From JAGWRI01 sp963728785 (GTDB taxonomy: Bacteria > Gemmatimonadota > Gemmatimonadetes > Gemmatimonadales > Gemmatimonadaceae), in contig CAVSKV010000004.1 in assembly GCA_963728785.1 (NCBI GenBank), positions 62,001-126,000 on the forward strand: a DNA stretch of 64,000 bases, in the 5' to 3' direction. The notes beneath the pieces were generated by a model. That model ran no database searches, was not told the origin of the DNA, and saw only the letters and a program-made list of their open reading frames with translations. The position numbers and the translations under genes are program-made. Of the stretch, positions 16,891-25,300 are shown piece by piece. Each line of letters opens with the position of its first letter. The stretch's first letter is position 1.

Positions 16891-17694
16891 TCAGCGCTGA
16901 CGCGATCCGGAAATCTGGGGGCCCGCGATGGGGACGACGAACCGGACCGGGCTGCCGCTGAGGGGAACCCCGCGGTATTGCGCCGTCACCCACACGACGA
17001 CGCTGTCGGGAGTTGTGGGCGCCTGCGGCCGCACGCGGATGCGCCGCGTCACTTGGCCGCTCACGTCCGTCGTGTCCACGGTGCTCGGGTTTCCCGATGG
17101 ATCCACAAGCACCGCGCTCGCCGCGCCGGCTACCGAAGCCGGGGGCTGGTAGATGATGGCGTAGTGCACGATCACCGACTGGACTGCGGCCGGCGGCACG
17201 CTGTCCATCGAGACGACGGTCGCCGCCAGGGCCGTCGAATAGTTCGCTGTCGCCGTCGAATCCAACGGGTTAAAGGTCACCGTAGGGATCGCGGTGGTGA
17301 GGGCGGAGCCGATGGAATCGGGATGCGGCGTGACGTTGACAGGCGCCGCCGACGTCTGGAGGCTCCCCACCGAGCCGACCACGCGCACCGCCGAGCGTAC
17401 GCTGTCCCCGATCAGGTAGCCGCTGCTCGTCACGTGCGCCCCGCTGTCGAGCATCACGAACTGCACGATGGCGTCCTTGAGCGTGTCGGCCTGTCCGCCC
17501 ACCCCGAACGCGTACACACGCAACGGGGCGACTTGGCCAGTGCTGTCGCGCATCGTGTCGCCCACCACCACGCCGGGCGAGGGGAGCTGGACTTCGGAGA
17601 CCGACAGGACGCCGTTAGCTGGCGCCGGAATGGCCCGGCACCCCGCCGCCCCGGCCGACGCGGCCATGGCGAGTCCGACGATGCGCCGCGTCAT
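16891..17694 (-). CDS. Putative exported lipoprotein, Ig-like repeats possible
   Basis: A 267-aa protein with a signal peptide (MTRRIVGLAMAASAGAAGC) ending in a weak lipobox A-A-G-C, giving lipid attachment at Cys19. The mature part is Ser/Thr/Val-rich, predicted beta-strand, and ends in RVRPQAPTTPDSVVVWVTA ... VRFVVPI, which looks like a bacterial Ig-type fold. No catalytic residues are evident. The ATG overlaps the parA stop (ATGA). Function unknown; surface or periplasmic. Confidence 0.6.
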   Translation of the reverse strand: MTRRIVGLAMAASAGAAGCRAIPAPANGVLSVSEVQLPSPGVVVGDTMRDSTGQVAPLRVYAFGVGGQADTLKDAIVQFVMLDSGAHVTSSGYLIGDSVRSAVRVVGSVGSLQTSAAPVNVTPHPDSIGSALTTAIPTVTFNPLDSTATANYSTALAATVVSMDSVPPAAVQSVIVHYAIIYQPPASVAGAASAVLVDPSGNPSTVDTTDVSGQVTRRIRVRPQAPTTPDSVVVWVTAQYRGVPLSGSPVRFVVPIAGPQISGSRQR

Positions 17695-18461
17695 CTCACC
17701 AACCGCGCGCGCAGCACATCGGCGAGGACGCCGTATGCCACCGACGCCGGGTCGTCCGGCGTGCGCACCACGACCGGCTGTCCTGCAGCGAACGCTTCGA
17801 CCGTCGCCGGGGTGCGCGGGATCATCACGTCGAATACGAGGTCGGACGGCAACTGTCGGCGCACATACTCAGCAATACGCCGCGAGAGCGCGCTCTGTTC
17901 CTCGAACATCGTGAGCACGATGCCTTCGAGCTTGAGCTTGGGATGATCGGCGACCGCAGCGCGGATCCCCTTGAGCATCTGCGAAGTGGTTTGCAGCGCC
18001 AGCGGTTCGCACTGCAGTGGCACCAGCACCCGGTCGGCCACGCCGAGCAACCGCTGCACCACAGGGCCGAGGCCCGGCGGCGTGTCCACGACCACCAGAT
18101 AGCCGCGGTCCCGCACTCGGGCCAGCAGTTCGCCCAGTCGCGCGGAACTGGCAACCAGAGTCTGATAGGCCGCGTGGTCGCCGCTGTCTGCCACCGAGCC
18201 GGCCAGCAGCACCCGCAGGAAGGGCAGGGCGGTGGCGCGCACGATATCCCGGAGTTCCGTCGTGCCGGTGAGGTAGTCGCCGATGCCTGGTCCCCCGTTA
18301 GGGCCCTGCAGCCCTACGCCGAACCGCACCGACCCCTGTGGATCCATGTCTACCAGCAGCGTCTTCACGCCGCGCCGCGCCAGCGCCGCCGCCACGTTGA
18401 TGGCAGTCGTCGTCTTTCCCACTCCTCCCTTCTGACTGACCACGGCCAGGATGTGCTTCAC
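17691..18461 (-). CDS. ParA/MinD-family ATPase
   Basis: A 256-aa Walker-type ATPase used for chromosome, plasmid or protein-cluster positioning. The deviant Walker A is SQKGGVGKTTT (9-19) with the signature first Lys. Switch regions are LLVDMDPQGS and VVVDTPPGLG. The GTG start lies directly after the TPR gene stop, and the lipoprotein gene overlaps its end. No parB or parS is next to it, so it is probably an orphan ParA rather than the chromosomal segregation ParA; its cargo is unknown. Confidence 0.85.
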   Translation of the reverse strand: MKHILAVVSQKGGVGKTTTAINVAAALARRGVKTLLVDMDPQGSVRFGVGLQGPNGGPGIGDYLTGTTELRDIVRATALPFLRVLLAGSVADSGDHAAYQTLVASSARLGELLARVRDRGYLVVVDTPPGLGPVVQRLLGVADRVLVPLQCEPLALQTTSQMLKGIRAAVADHPKLKLEGIVLTMFEEQSALSRRIAEYVRRQLPSDLVFDVMIPRTPATVEAFAAGQPVVVRTPDDPASVAYGVLADVLRARLVR

Positions 18462-18923
18462 CTAGGGCTCGCCTTCTGGCGCAGGGGGGGCGACCTGCGG
18501 CCTGGATTGCAGTTCGGCCAGGGACCGGCGGGCGTGCTCGATCCAGCGCTCGCTGTCGTGACCCGGTGGCGCCTTGGCCAGAAAGGCGTCGAGGTGCTCG
18601 ATCGCACCGGCCCGGTCCTCCCGCTTGAGCAGCAGGAACGCCAATCCGTAGTGGGCTCCCGCCAGTTCGGGCGCCAGTTCCAGCGCCCGTCGATAGCAGC
18701 GAATGGCGTCGTCGAGCCGCGACGTGCGCGAGTACGCGATCGCCATGTTCTGCAGGATCTTCGGGTCGTTCGGGTGATCGCGCAGCGCGAGCCGATACGA
18801 CGTCAGCGCCGCGTCGTAGTCCCCCTGACGCTCCAGCGCCAGCGCTTCTTTCAAATAATCGAGGCGCTGGGGTTTGAGGTCGGATTTCGAGTCACCGCCG
18901 AGCAGGCGGCTCCACCATGACAT
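18462..18923 (-). CDS. TPR-repeat protein
   Basis: A 153-aa soluble protein of about three tetratricopeptide repeats, at residues 20-125 (for example ALALERQGDYDAALTSYRLA, IAYSRTSRLDDAIRCYRRA and LAFLLLKREDRAGAIEHLDA), followed by a proline-rich tail. TPRs mediate protein-protein contacts. The internal ATG giving MSWWSRLLGG was chosen over an ATG 42 bases upstream, where coding character drops. It is directly followed by parA with no gap, so the two may work together, for example as an adaptor for the ParA ATPase. Confidence 0.8.
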   Translation of the reverse strand: MSWWSRLLGGDSKSDLKPQRLDYLKEALALERQGDYDAALTSYRLALRDHPNDPKILQNMAIAYSRTSRLDDAIRCYRRALELAPELAGAHYGLAFLLLKREDRAGAIEHLDAFLAKAPPGHDSERWIEHARRSLAELQSRPQVAPPAPEGEP

Positions 18924-19107
18924 TCGGCGATCGGGAGGTCGATGAGGGATGTGCGGTGGACGCACGCCGGGGTGCGTCGTCTGAGGGCTAACCTACCGAC
19001 TGGGGCCACCCGGAGCAACGGCGGTTTCCGCCGCCGAGCGCTTCCAGCACCACCGGTTCGCAAGTAGCTTCCGAATACGCCGCTCGCTCACCGACCAGGA
19101 GGCCCCC

Positions 19108-19641
19108 ATGACGCCACGCCGTACGACGGTCGAGCCCACCCAGGGCGTCTTCAACGTCGAATGGCCGCTGTTCGGTGAGTTATCCCGCAGCTTGGCCCTG
19201 AAGGTCGCCCGCAGCTACAAACCGGACGTGGTCATCGGCATCGCCACGGCCGGGGTCGTGCCCGGCGCCGTGATCGCTGCCATCCTGGATGCGGAGTTCC
19301 ATTCCATCCTGGTCAGCCGCCGCTACCGCGCCGAGCACGTGCGCCAGACCCCCGCCGTGTTCGGCCAGGTTCCGCACGAAGTGCGCGGCCGGCTCGTGTT
19401 GCTGGTGGATGAAACGTGCGATTCAGGGGAGACCATGCGACTGGCCATTTCGGCGATCGTGAATGCGGGGGCCGCCGAGGTCCGGACCGCCGTGGCTTTC
19501 AAGACCGGCGAGTACGCGCCTGACTATCACGCCATCGCCACTCAGAGCACGGTCATCCTGCCCTGGGACCGCGAAGTGCTGGTAAACGGAGAGTTGGTGC
19601 CGAACCCGCGCTACGCCGAGGCGCTCCAGGCGCTGCCCTAG
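19108..19641 (+). CDS. Phosphoribosyltransferase
   Basis: A 177-aa type I phosphoribosyltransferase. The PRPP-binding loop LVLLVDETCDSGETM lies at 97-110; GIATAGVVPGAVIA (44-57) forms the pyrophosphate loop and RRYRAEHVRQ a flexible hood. The general shape fits xanthine/hypoxanthine-guanine enzymes, but purine specificity cannot be read from sequence. The start ATG has GGAGG upstream (ACCAGGAGGCCCCCATG), one of the better ribosome-binding sites here. The stop TAG sits within CTAG, which is also the stop of the opposing V4R gene. Confidence 0.85.
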   Translation: MTPRRTTVEPTQGVFNVEWPLFGELSRSLALKVARSYKPDVVIGIATAGVVPGAVIAAILDAEFHSILVSRRYRAEHVRQTPAVFGQVPHEVRGRLVLLVDETCDSGETMRLAISAIVNAGAAEVRTAVAFKTGEYAPDYHAIATQSTVILPWDREVLVNGELVPNPRYAEALQALP

Positions 19642-20198
19642 CCGACCGAAGCGACCGCGTCATCATACGCGACGCCGCGGCTCATCTCGTCGTACACGTG
19701 GCGCAGCGCCTCGGTGCTGCCGAGCAGAAACCGGCAGCGGGGTGCTCCCATGGACCGGCACTCCACTTCCATCACTGCCATCGGCGCGCCAGCCAGTCGG
19801 CCGAAAAACTCGGCGAACATACCCGTCGAAAGGTGGCAGCCGGGAAACTCCATCGCCGAGTTCGGGTCGGCCTCGCCCCAGTCTTCGGAGTCGATCGTGG
19901 CCACGGCGCCGTGCAGCGTGCCGAGCGCGATCGAGCCCCATCCCAGGTCACCGAAGAACTCGGTCGCAAAGCGCTGGAAGTCGGCCGCCGCGATGGCGTC
20001 CGGCGCCGTATAGCCCCGCTGCTGTGCCCAGAGGCCGAACGCGGTGAACAGCGCGCTGCCCCCCGCGTAGCCTGCCTCCTGGAAGTAGCCCGTCGCATTT
20101 CCGCCCAGGTCGCGGAACAGCGCGGCGCGCAACGCGGCGAGCGTGTCGCGCGTGAGCGCGATCATGCCGCTGTCGGCCAACTGGATCGATTCGGTCAT
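19638..20198 (-). CDS. V4R-domain protein (4-vinyl reductase-like ligand-binding domain)
   Basis: A 186-aa protein. The C-terminal half matches the V4R domain, a small-molecule-binding fold found in bacteriochlorophyll BchJ, archaeal regulators and signalling proteins: GCHLSTGMFAEFFGRLAGAP then VMEVECRSMGAPRCRFLLG, with paired Cys and a C-R-x-M-G-A-x-x-C motif. The N-terminal 80 residues are helical (NATGYFQEAGYAGGSALFTAFG). The ligand is unknown; hydrocarbon or metal binding are possible. It is the last gene of the TPR-GAF-ligA operon, 13 bases after ligA. Confidence 0.8.
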   Translation of the reverse strand: MTESIQLADSGMIALTRDTLAALRAALFRDLGGNATGYFQEAGYAGGSALFTAFGLWAQQRGYTAPDAIAAADFQRFATEFFGDLGWGSIALGTLHGAVATIDSEDWGEADPNSAMEFPGCHLSTGMFAEFFGRLAGAPMAVMEVECRSMGAPRCRFLLGSTEALRHVYDEMSRGVAYDDAVASVG

Positions 20199-20211
20199 CC
20201 GTGGTCTCCCA

Positions 20212-22257
20212 TTACGGTCCGACGCGTCGCAACAACTCCGCTTCGTCTATGATGTCCACGCCCAGGGCACGGGCCTTCTCGAGCTTGCCCCCGGCTTCCT
20301 CACCGGCCACGAGGGCCGTTGTCTTCTTCGATACGCTATCGGTCACGCGGGCTCCATTGGCTTCGATGAGCTCGGTGGCCTGGTTGCGAGAGAGCGTGGG
20401 CAGCGTACCTGTGATGACGAACGTCTGGCCCTTCAGGGCACTTCCCCTCTCCGCCGTGGGCTCGGTTTCATTTACCCCCGCCGCGCGCAGTTTGTCGAGC
20501 AGCGTCGCGGCTGCCGGATCTCTGAAATACGCCGCCACCGCGTCGGCGATCGTGCGGCCGATGCCACGCACCGCCAGGATCTCCTCTACTCCCCCGTCGC
20601 GCACGGCCGCCTTGCGCAGTGCATCGAGCGAGCCGAAGTGGCGGGCCAGCAACTCGGCCGCCCCTGCGCCCACGTGTCGGATGCCCAGCGCCAACAGCAA
20701 CCGTGACAGCGGCTGCGCCCGCGATGCCGCGATGGCCGCCACCAGCCCCTCGGCGCTCTTCTCCGCAAACCGCTCCAGCGCCTTCAGCTGCCCGGCGGTA
20801 ACCGCGTAGAGATCGGACGCATCGCGAATGAGGCCGACCTCAACCAGCTGCTCGAGGCGGGCGTACGACAGCCCACGAATGTCCATCGCGTTGCGCGAGG
20901 CGAAGTGCGCCAGCCCCTCGAGCCGCCGTCCCGGACACCCGACGTTGGGACAGTAGATTGCCACCTCTTCCTCGTCCCGCTCCACGGCCGTGCCGCACAC
21001 CGGGCAGTGCGTAGGAGGGGCATACGGCACGGGCGGGTGCTCGGAGTCGCGCTTGTCTGGAATCGGCCCGATGACCTGTGGGATCACGTCGCCGGCCCGC
21101 TTCACCTGCACCATGTCGCCCACGCGGAGATCCTTGTCGCGGATGAGATCGAAGTTGTGAAGCGTGGCCATGCGCACCGTCGTGCCCCCGATCTCCACCG
21201 CCTCCAACTCCGCGTAGGGGTTGAGCGAACCCGTGCGTCCGACGTTCACGCCGATGCGCACGAGCCGCGTCTCCACGATGTCGGGGGCGAACTTGCGCGC
21301 GATCGCCCACCGCGGCTCGCGCCCGCCGATCACGCCGAGTTCCCGCTGGAGGGCCAATGCATCGACCTTGACCACCCCGCCGTCGATGGCGAAATCGAGC
21401 TCGGCGCGAACCTGGTGTTCCACGTGGCGGGCCCAATCATGCACGTCGACGATCGTGGCGCACCGCTGCCGCCGCGGCGCCACCGGGAACCCCCACGACT
21501 CCAGTAGGTCGAGCAGATCCCACTGCGTCGCCACCGGTGGCATGGCGTCGTCTGGTAGCGCCGCCGAATAGCCGAAGAACCGCAGCGGCCGCTGTGCCGT
21601 GACCGACGGGTCGAGCTGGCGCAGCGCACCGGCGGCCGAATTGCGCGGGTTGGCGAACACCGGTTCGCCCGTCCGCACGCGCTCCTCGTTCATGCGTTCG
21701 AAACCGCTGAACGTCATGTACACCTCGCCACGCACCTCGACCAGCGGCGGATGATCACGGCCCCGCAGGCGCAGCGGAATGTCGCGCACCGTGCGCAGAT
21801 TGGCCGTCACGTCCTCGCCCACCGAGCCATTGCCCCGTGTGGCGCCGGTTGCGAGCACGCCGTTCCGGTAAGTGAGCGCCACCGCCGCGCCATCGATCTT
21901 GAGTTCGCAGGTGAAACCCCCGCGTCGGGCGTCGCCGGCCACCAGGCGCACCAGGCGCTCCTCCCACGCCGCGAGTTCGCCCTCCGTGAACGCGTTGCCC
22001 AGCGAAATCATTGGCACCAAGTGCGTATGCTTGCGGAACGCGGTCTGCGGTTCGGCGCCCACGCGTTGCGTGGGCGAGTCGGCGGCGCGCAGCTCGGGAA
22101 ATTCGGTCTCGAGCGCCTGCAGCTCACGGAACAAATGGTCGTACTCACGATCGCTGATCGTGGGCCGATCCAGCACGTGGTACTCGTAGTTCGCGCGTTC
22201 GAGCTGCTCACGGAGGGCCGCAGCGCGGGCCGCGGCATCCGCCGGGTACCGACTCAC
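20212..22257 (-). CDS. ligA: NAD-dependent DNA ligase
   Basis: Seals nicks using NAD+, essential for replication and repair. The protein is 681 aa, normal for LigA. The adenylated lysine is Lys120 in CELKIDGAAVALTYRNG. An N-terminal Ia domain (YEYHVLDRPTISDREYDHL) binds NMN, then an OB fold, a four-Cys zinc finger (CPVCGTAV with YCPNVGCPGRR), helix-hairpin-helix repeats and a C-terminal BRCT domain (LKGQTFVITGTLPTLSRNQA). GTG 22255-22257 overlaps the GAF gene stop and gives the family N-terminus. A longer open frame upstream is antisense-type sequence without coding character. Confidence 0.97.
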   Translation of the reverse strand: MSRYPADAAARAAALREQLERANYEYHVLDRPTISDREYDHLFRELQALETEFPELRAADSPTQRVGAEPQTAFRKHTHLVPMISLGNAFTEGELAAWEERLVRLVAGDARRGGFTCELKIDGAAVALTYRNGVLATGATRGNGSVGEDVTANLRTVRDIPLRLRGRDHPPLVEVRGEVYMTFSGFERMNEERVRTGEPVFANPRNSAAGALRQLDPSVTAQRPLRFFGYSAALPDDAMPPVATQWDLLDLLESWGFPVAPRRQRCATIVDVHDWARHVEHQVRAELDFAIDGGVVKVDALALQRELGVIGGREPRWAIARKFAPDIVETRLVRIGVNVGRTGSLNPYAELEAVEIGGTTVRMATLHNFDLIRDKDLRVGDMVQVKRAGDVIPQVIGPIPDKRDSEHPPVPYAPPTHCPVCGTAVERDEEEVAIYCPNVGCPGRRLEGLAHFASRNAMDIRGLSYARLEQLVEVGLIRDASDLYAVTAGQLKALERFAEKSAEGLVAAIAASRAQPLSRLLLALGIRHVGAGAAELLARHFGSLDALRKAAVRDGGVEEILAVRGIGRTIADAVAAYFRDPAAATLLDKLRAAGVNETEPTAERGSALKGQTFVITGTLPTLSRNQATELIEANGARVTDSVSKKTTALVAGEEAGGKLEKARALGVDIIDEAELLRRVGP

Positions 22258-23072
22258 CCCTTTGCTTCCTCGTCGAGCACCTGCATGGCCACCGAGACCA
22301 GGCGGTCCAGTTCCTCGTCCGTGGCCCGCGACATGCCGGCGTCGGTGAAGCTCACGGCTTCCAGCGTGGCGTGCCGGTCGAGCAGGCGTCGGACGAAGGC
22401 GAGCAGCGCCAGGCGTCGCACCTCGGCAGCCCGCTGGGTATGCGAGGTATCCTGCTGCGCGCGCAGCGCCGCCTCGAACCGGTGCGCGTTGCGCAGGGCC
22501 TTCGCGGTGAGCGAGGCCACCACTTGGCAGAAATGCACGTCGGCGTCGCTGAACGCCTGGGCGTCCCGTTCCGTGCGCAGGAAGATCGCCCCGATCACCG
22601 ACCCCTGCCATTGGATCGGCACGACGATGATCGATCGCACGTTGCGCGTGTCGAGCGTCGTCTTGATCGCGCGCAGCATCGGGTCCGTCGTGGCGTCGGG
22701 AATGAACACCGTCTCCCCCGAGTCGAAAGCCCGCTGCAGCTCGGGGTACCGCTTCAGGTCCACGACCAGGTTGCGAATCGTGGGATCCTCGTAGCTCGCT
22801 ACGAGGCGCACGTCGTCCTTGGCCCCCGAGAGGAAGATCGCGCAGCGGTCAAGCCCGAATGCCTCCCCCAGCTTACGCGCGATGGTGGCCAGGATGTCCA
22901 CGAAATTGAGCGACGAGGAGATCTCCTGCAGGATGTCCACCACCGCCACGAGATGGTCACGCTCGCGCTGGAGATCGGTGATGCGGCTGCGGAGCCGCTC
23001 CACGCTCGGTACGGCATTCTCTACCATGTCGGTCGGCGCTACGCCGTCCGGCCCCTCGTAATTTGCATCCAT
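22254..23072 (-). CDS. GAF-domain protein
   Basis: A 272-aa cytoplasmic protein. A coiled-coil (about 22-45, VERLRSRITDLQRERDHLVAV) leads into a GAF domain (about 50-205: ILATIARKLGEAFGLDRCAIFL, SIIVVPIQWQGSVIGAIFLR). The last 65 residues are helical and unassigned. GAF domains bind cyclic nucleotides or chromophores and dimerise; no output domain is attached, so it may regulate a partner. It is translated just before ligA with a GTGA overlap; why a sensor sits with DNA ligase is not known. Confidence 0.85.
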   Translation of the reverse strand: MDANYEGPDGVAPTDMVENAVPSVERLRSRITDLQRERDHLVAVVDILQEISSSLNFVDILATIARKLGEAFGLDRCAIFLSGAKDDVRLVASYEDPTIRNLVVDLKRYPELQRAFDSGETVFIPDATTDPMLRAIKTTLDTRNVRSIIVVPIQWQGSVIGAIFLRTERDAQAFSDADVHFCQVVASLTAKALRNAHRFEAALRAQQDTSHTQRAAEVRRLALLAFVRRLLDRHATLEAVSFTDAGMSRATDEELDRLVSVAMQVLDEEAKG

Positions 23073-23083
23073 TCGGTTCCGTC

Positions 23084-23854
23084 CTATTGCAGCTTGGGGA
23101 GCGCCTGTTCGGCCTCGTGCTTGTAGTTCTTGTCGTTGTATTCCGTGGCCGGGAGCTTGAGCACGAGTTCGTACTGCTCACGCGCCTTGGCCTTGTCGCC
23201 CACGTCGGCGTAAACTTGGGCGAGGTCGAGATGGTGCACAATGCGCGTCGGCTGCAGGGCGACGGCGTGTTCCAGATCACGTTGTGCGCTGGCCCAGTTC
23301 GCCTCGCCCAGGACCTGACCGCCCAGCAGCGTCTTGGCGAAGAAGCGCATGAAGACGTTCAACCGCATGATCTCGGCGTTCCATTCACCCATCACGTGCC
23401 AGGCGCCGTCGTCCAGCGAGTCCAGCTTGAGCGCCGCCAGGGCCTCTTCGCGCACCTGCTTCGCGTACTTCACCCGGTCACGTCCGCCCTTGGAAAGCGC
23501 CGCCCGGCCCAGCGCCTTGGCCAGCGTGAAGTGCGCGACCGCCAGATTGGGATTCGCCTGAACCGCGCGCGTTGCGTATTGTTCAGCGATCTTGTACAGA
23601 CTGTCCCGCACGCCTTCTAGATTTTCGAATCCCGCGGCCTCCCCGAGGTCCACGGCTTCGCGCGCCGCCTTCCAGAGGGCTTCCGCATTCGTCGAATCGA
23701 GCTTGATCGCCGCTTCGTAATCGGAAAGCGCACTCGTGGCGTTCAACGCCGCCGTGGCGCTGTCGCCGCGTGCGACCTGTTCGGCTGCCGATTGGGCGCT
23801 CGCCACGCGTCCCAGGCAGAGCAGGGCGGCCGCAGCCGCAATATGGAGTCTCAT
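23084..23854 (-). CDS. Secreted TPR-repeat protein
   Basis: A 256-aa protein with a signal peptide (MRLHIAAAAALLCLGRVASAQS, cleavage after ASA). The body contains tetratricopeptide-like helices with recurring A-x-x-x-x-x-L-x-x-A-L patterns (YATRAVQANPNLAVAHFTLA and LDLAQVYADVGDKAKAREQY), similar to microtubule-regulator-like RMD proteins of unknown function. ATG 23852-23854 with AGGAG upstream was chosen over an upstream ATG. It is probably periplasmic. It heads the operon with GAF, ligA and V4R, separated from GAF by 11 bases. Confidence 0.75.
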   Translation of the reverse strand: MRLHIAAAAALLCLGRVASAQSAAEQVARGDSATAALNATSALSDYEAAIKLDSTNAEALWKAAREAVDLGEAAGFENLEGVRDSLYKIAEQYATRAVQANPNLAVAHFTLAKALGRAALSKGGRDRVKYAKQVREEALAALKLDSLDDGAWHVMGEWNAEIMRLNVFMRFFAKTLLGGQVLGEANWASAQRDLEHAVALQPTRIVHHLDLAQVYADVGDKAKAREQYELVLKLPATEYNDKNYKHEAEQALPKLQ

Positions 23855-23942
23855 GCCGATCACTCCTGAGGGGGGATCCGGAAATGGGGCGCCAGCGGCC
23901 ATCCGCAGTGTTGGATGGCGTCCTCGCGCTACCGTCAACGTT

Positions 23943-23981
23943 AGGAGTACTCCGATGGCCGGTCAATGGACGCTCGCCTGA
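23943..23981 (+). other. Eight-codon upstream ORF overlapping deoA start
   Basis: The only good ribosome-binding site before deoA, AGGAG at 23943-23947, is placed seven bases before an ATG at 23955 in another frame. That ATG reads MAGQWTLA and stops at 23979-23981, inside deoA. The deoA ATG (23966) is about 19 bases from the same site, too far for direct use. Translation of the short frame may be needed to reach deoA. Confidence 0.45.
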
Positions 23982-25300
23982 CGATTCAGAAGAAGCGTGA
24001 CGGCAAACGCCTGACCGCCGAGGAATGGGGCGCGTTCGTCGGCGCCTACACTGCGGGAGAGGCGACTGACTACCAGATGGCGGCGTTCCTCATGGCGTGC
24101 TTCATTCGTGGCCTCGACCGCGACGAAACGGCCGCCCTCACCCAAGCCATGCTCGACAGCGGCGGGCGCCTCGAACTGTCCCACGTCGGCAAACCGCGCG
24201 TCGACAAACACTCCACCGGGGGCGTGGGAGACAAGGTTTCGCTCATCCTCGCGCCCCTGATCTCGTGCCTTGGCGTCGCCGTCCCGATGATGTCGGGCCG
24301 CGGACTTGGGCATACCGGCGGCACTCTCGACAAGCTCGAGGCAATTCCCGGATTCCGCACCCGCCTCTCGCTCCGCGAGGCGGAGACCCAGTTGCAGGCC
24401 ATCGGCTGCGCGCTCATGGGACAGACCGAGGAAATCGCTCCCGCCGACAAGAAGATGTACGCCCTCCGGGACGCCACGGCGACCGTCGAGTCCATCCCGC
24501 TCATCTCGGCCAGCATCATGAGCAAGAAGCTCGCCGAGGGGCTCACCGGGCTCGTGCTCGACGTCAAGCGCGGCTCCGGCTCTTTCATTCCTGAACTCGA
24601 CGCCGAACTGGAACTCGCGCAGACCATGGTCTCTCTGGGCGCCGATCACGGCTGCCCGGTGGTGGCGCTGCTCACCGCCATGGACCGTCCCCTCGGCTGT
24701 GCTTGTGGCAACGCGCTCGAAACCGAAGAGGCGATCCACGCCCTCCAGGGCGAGGGGCCGGCGGACCTCATGGAGGTGACCTATGCGCTTGGCGCCGAGA
24801 TGCTGCTGCTCGGCGGCGTCGCGGCCGACGTGCGCGAGGCGAGGCGCCGCTTGGAGTCGGCCATTGCACAGGGCGACGCCGCGCGGCAGTTCCAGCGCAT
24901 CATCGAGGCGCAGGGCGGCAATCCCGCGGTGGTGGACGATCCGGCCCTCCTGCCGCAGGCCCGGGAGTGCGAACTGTTCGCCGCGCCCCGCCGCGGCTTC
25001 GTGGTGCGCGTGGAGCCGCGGATGATTGGCTACGGCATTACCGACCTCGGCGGCGGCCGTACCAAAACCACCGACAGCGTCGACCCGACGGTCGGCTTCG
25101 TGATCACCGCCAAGCCGGGCGACTGGGTTGAAGCTGGCGAGCCGCTGGCCACGGTGTTCGCGCGCGATGCGCGCGGAGTCGCCGCTGGCCGAGAGTGCCT
25201 GGGCCAGGCAATCGCGATCGGCGAAGGGGCTGAACCGCCGCTGCCGCCGGTCTCGCACCGTGTGAGCCAGGCGGGCATCGAGCGGTATCCCGCGGCATGA
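23966..25300 (+). CDS. deoA: Thymidine/pyrimidine-nucleoside phosphorylase
   Basis: Phosphorolyses thymidine or uridine to base plus (deoxy)ribose-1-phosphate. It is 444 aa with the family hallmarks KHSTGGVGDKVSL (phosphate site), MMSGRGLGHTGGTLDKLEAIPG (glycine-rich loop), SIMSKKLAEGL and the C-terminal barrel-sandwich domain (GITDLGGGRTKTTDSVDPTVGF). This structure suggests pyrimidine-nucleoside phosphorylase type II. ATG 23966 gives MDARLTIQKKRDG as in homologues; upstream the frame is blocked. The stop overlaps the next glycosyltransferase in an ATGA. Nucleoside salvage with glycosyltransferases is an odd pairing. Confidence 0.95.
   Translation: MDARLTIQKKRDGKRLTAEEWGAFVGAYTAGEATDYQMAAFLMACFIRGLDRDETAALTQAMLDSGGRLELSHVGKPRVDKHSTGGVGDKVSLILAPLISCLGVAVPMMSGRGLGHTGGTLDKLEAIPGFRTRLSLREAETQLQAIGCALMGQTEEIAPADKKMYALRDATATVESIPLISASIMSKKLAEGLTGLVLDVKRGSGSFIPELDAELELAQTMVSLGADHGCPVVALLTAMDRPLGCACGNALETEEAIHALQGEGPADLMEVTYALGAEMLLLGGVAADVREARRRLESAIAQGDAARQFQRIIEAQGGNPAVVDDPALLPQARECELFAAPRRGFVVRVEPRMIGYGITDLGGGRTKTTDSVDPTVGFVITAKPGDWVEAGEPLATVFARDARGVAAGRECLGQAIAIGEGAEPPLPPVSHRVSQAGIERYPAA

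Noticed and set aside
23963..25258. A 431-codon antisense frame across deoA
   Set aside because: deoA has all family motifs on the plus strand; the antisense translation is only charged low-complexity sequence.
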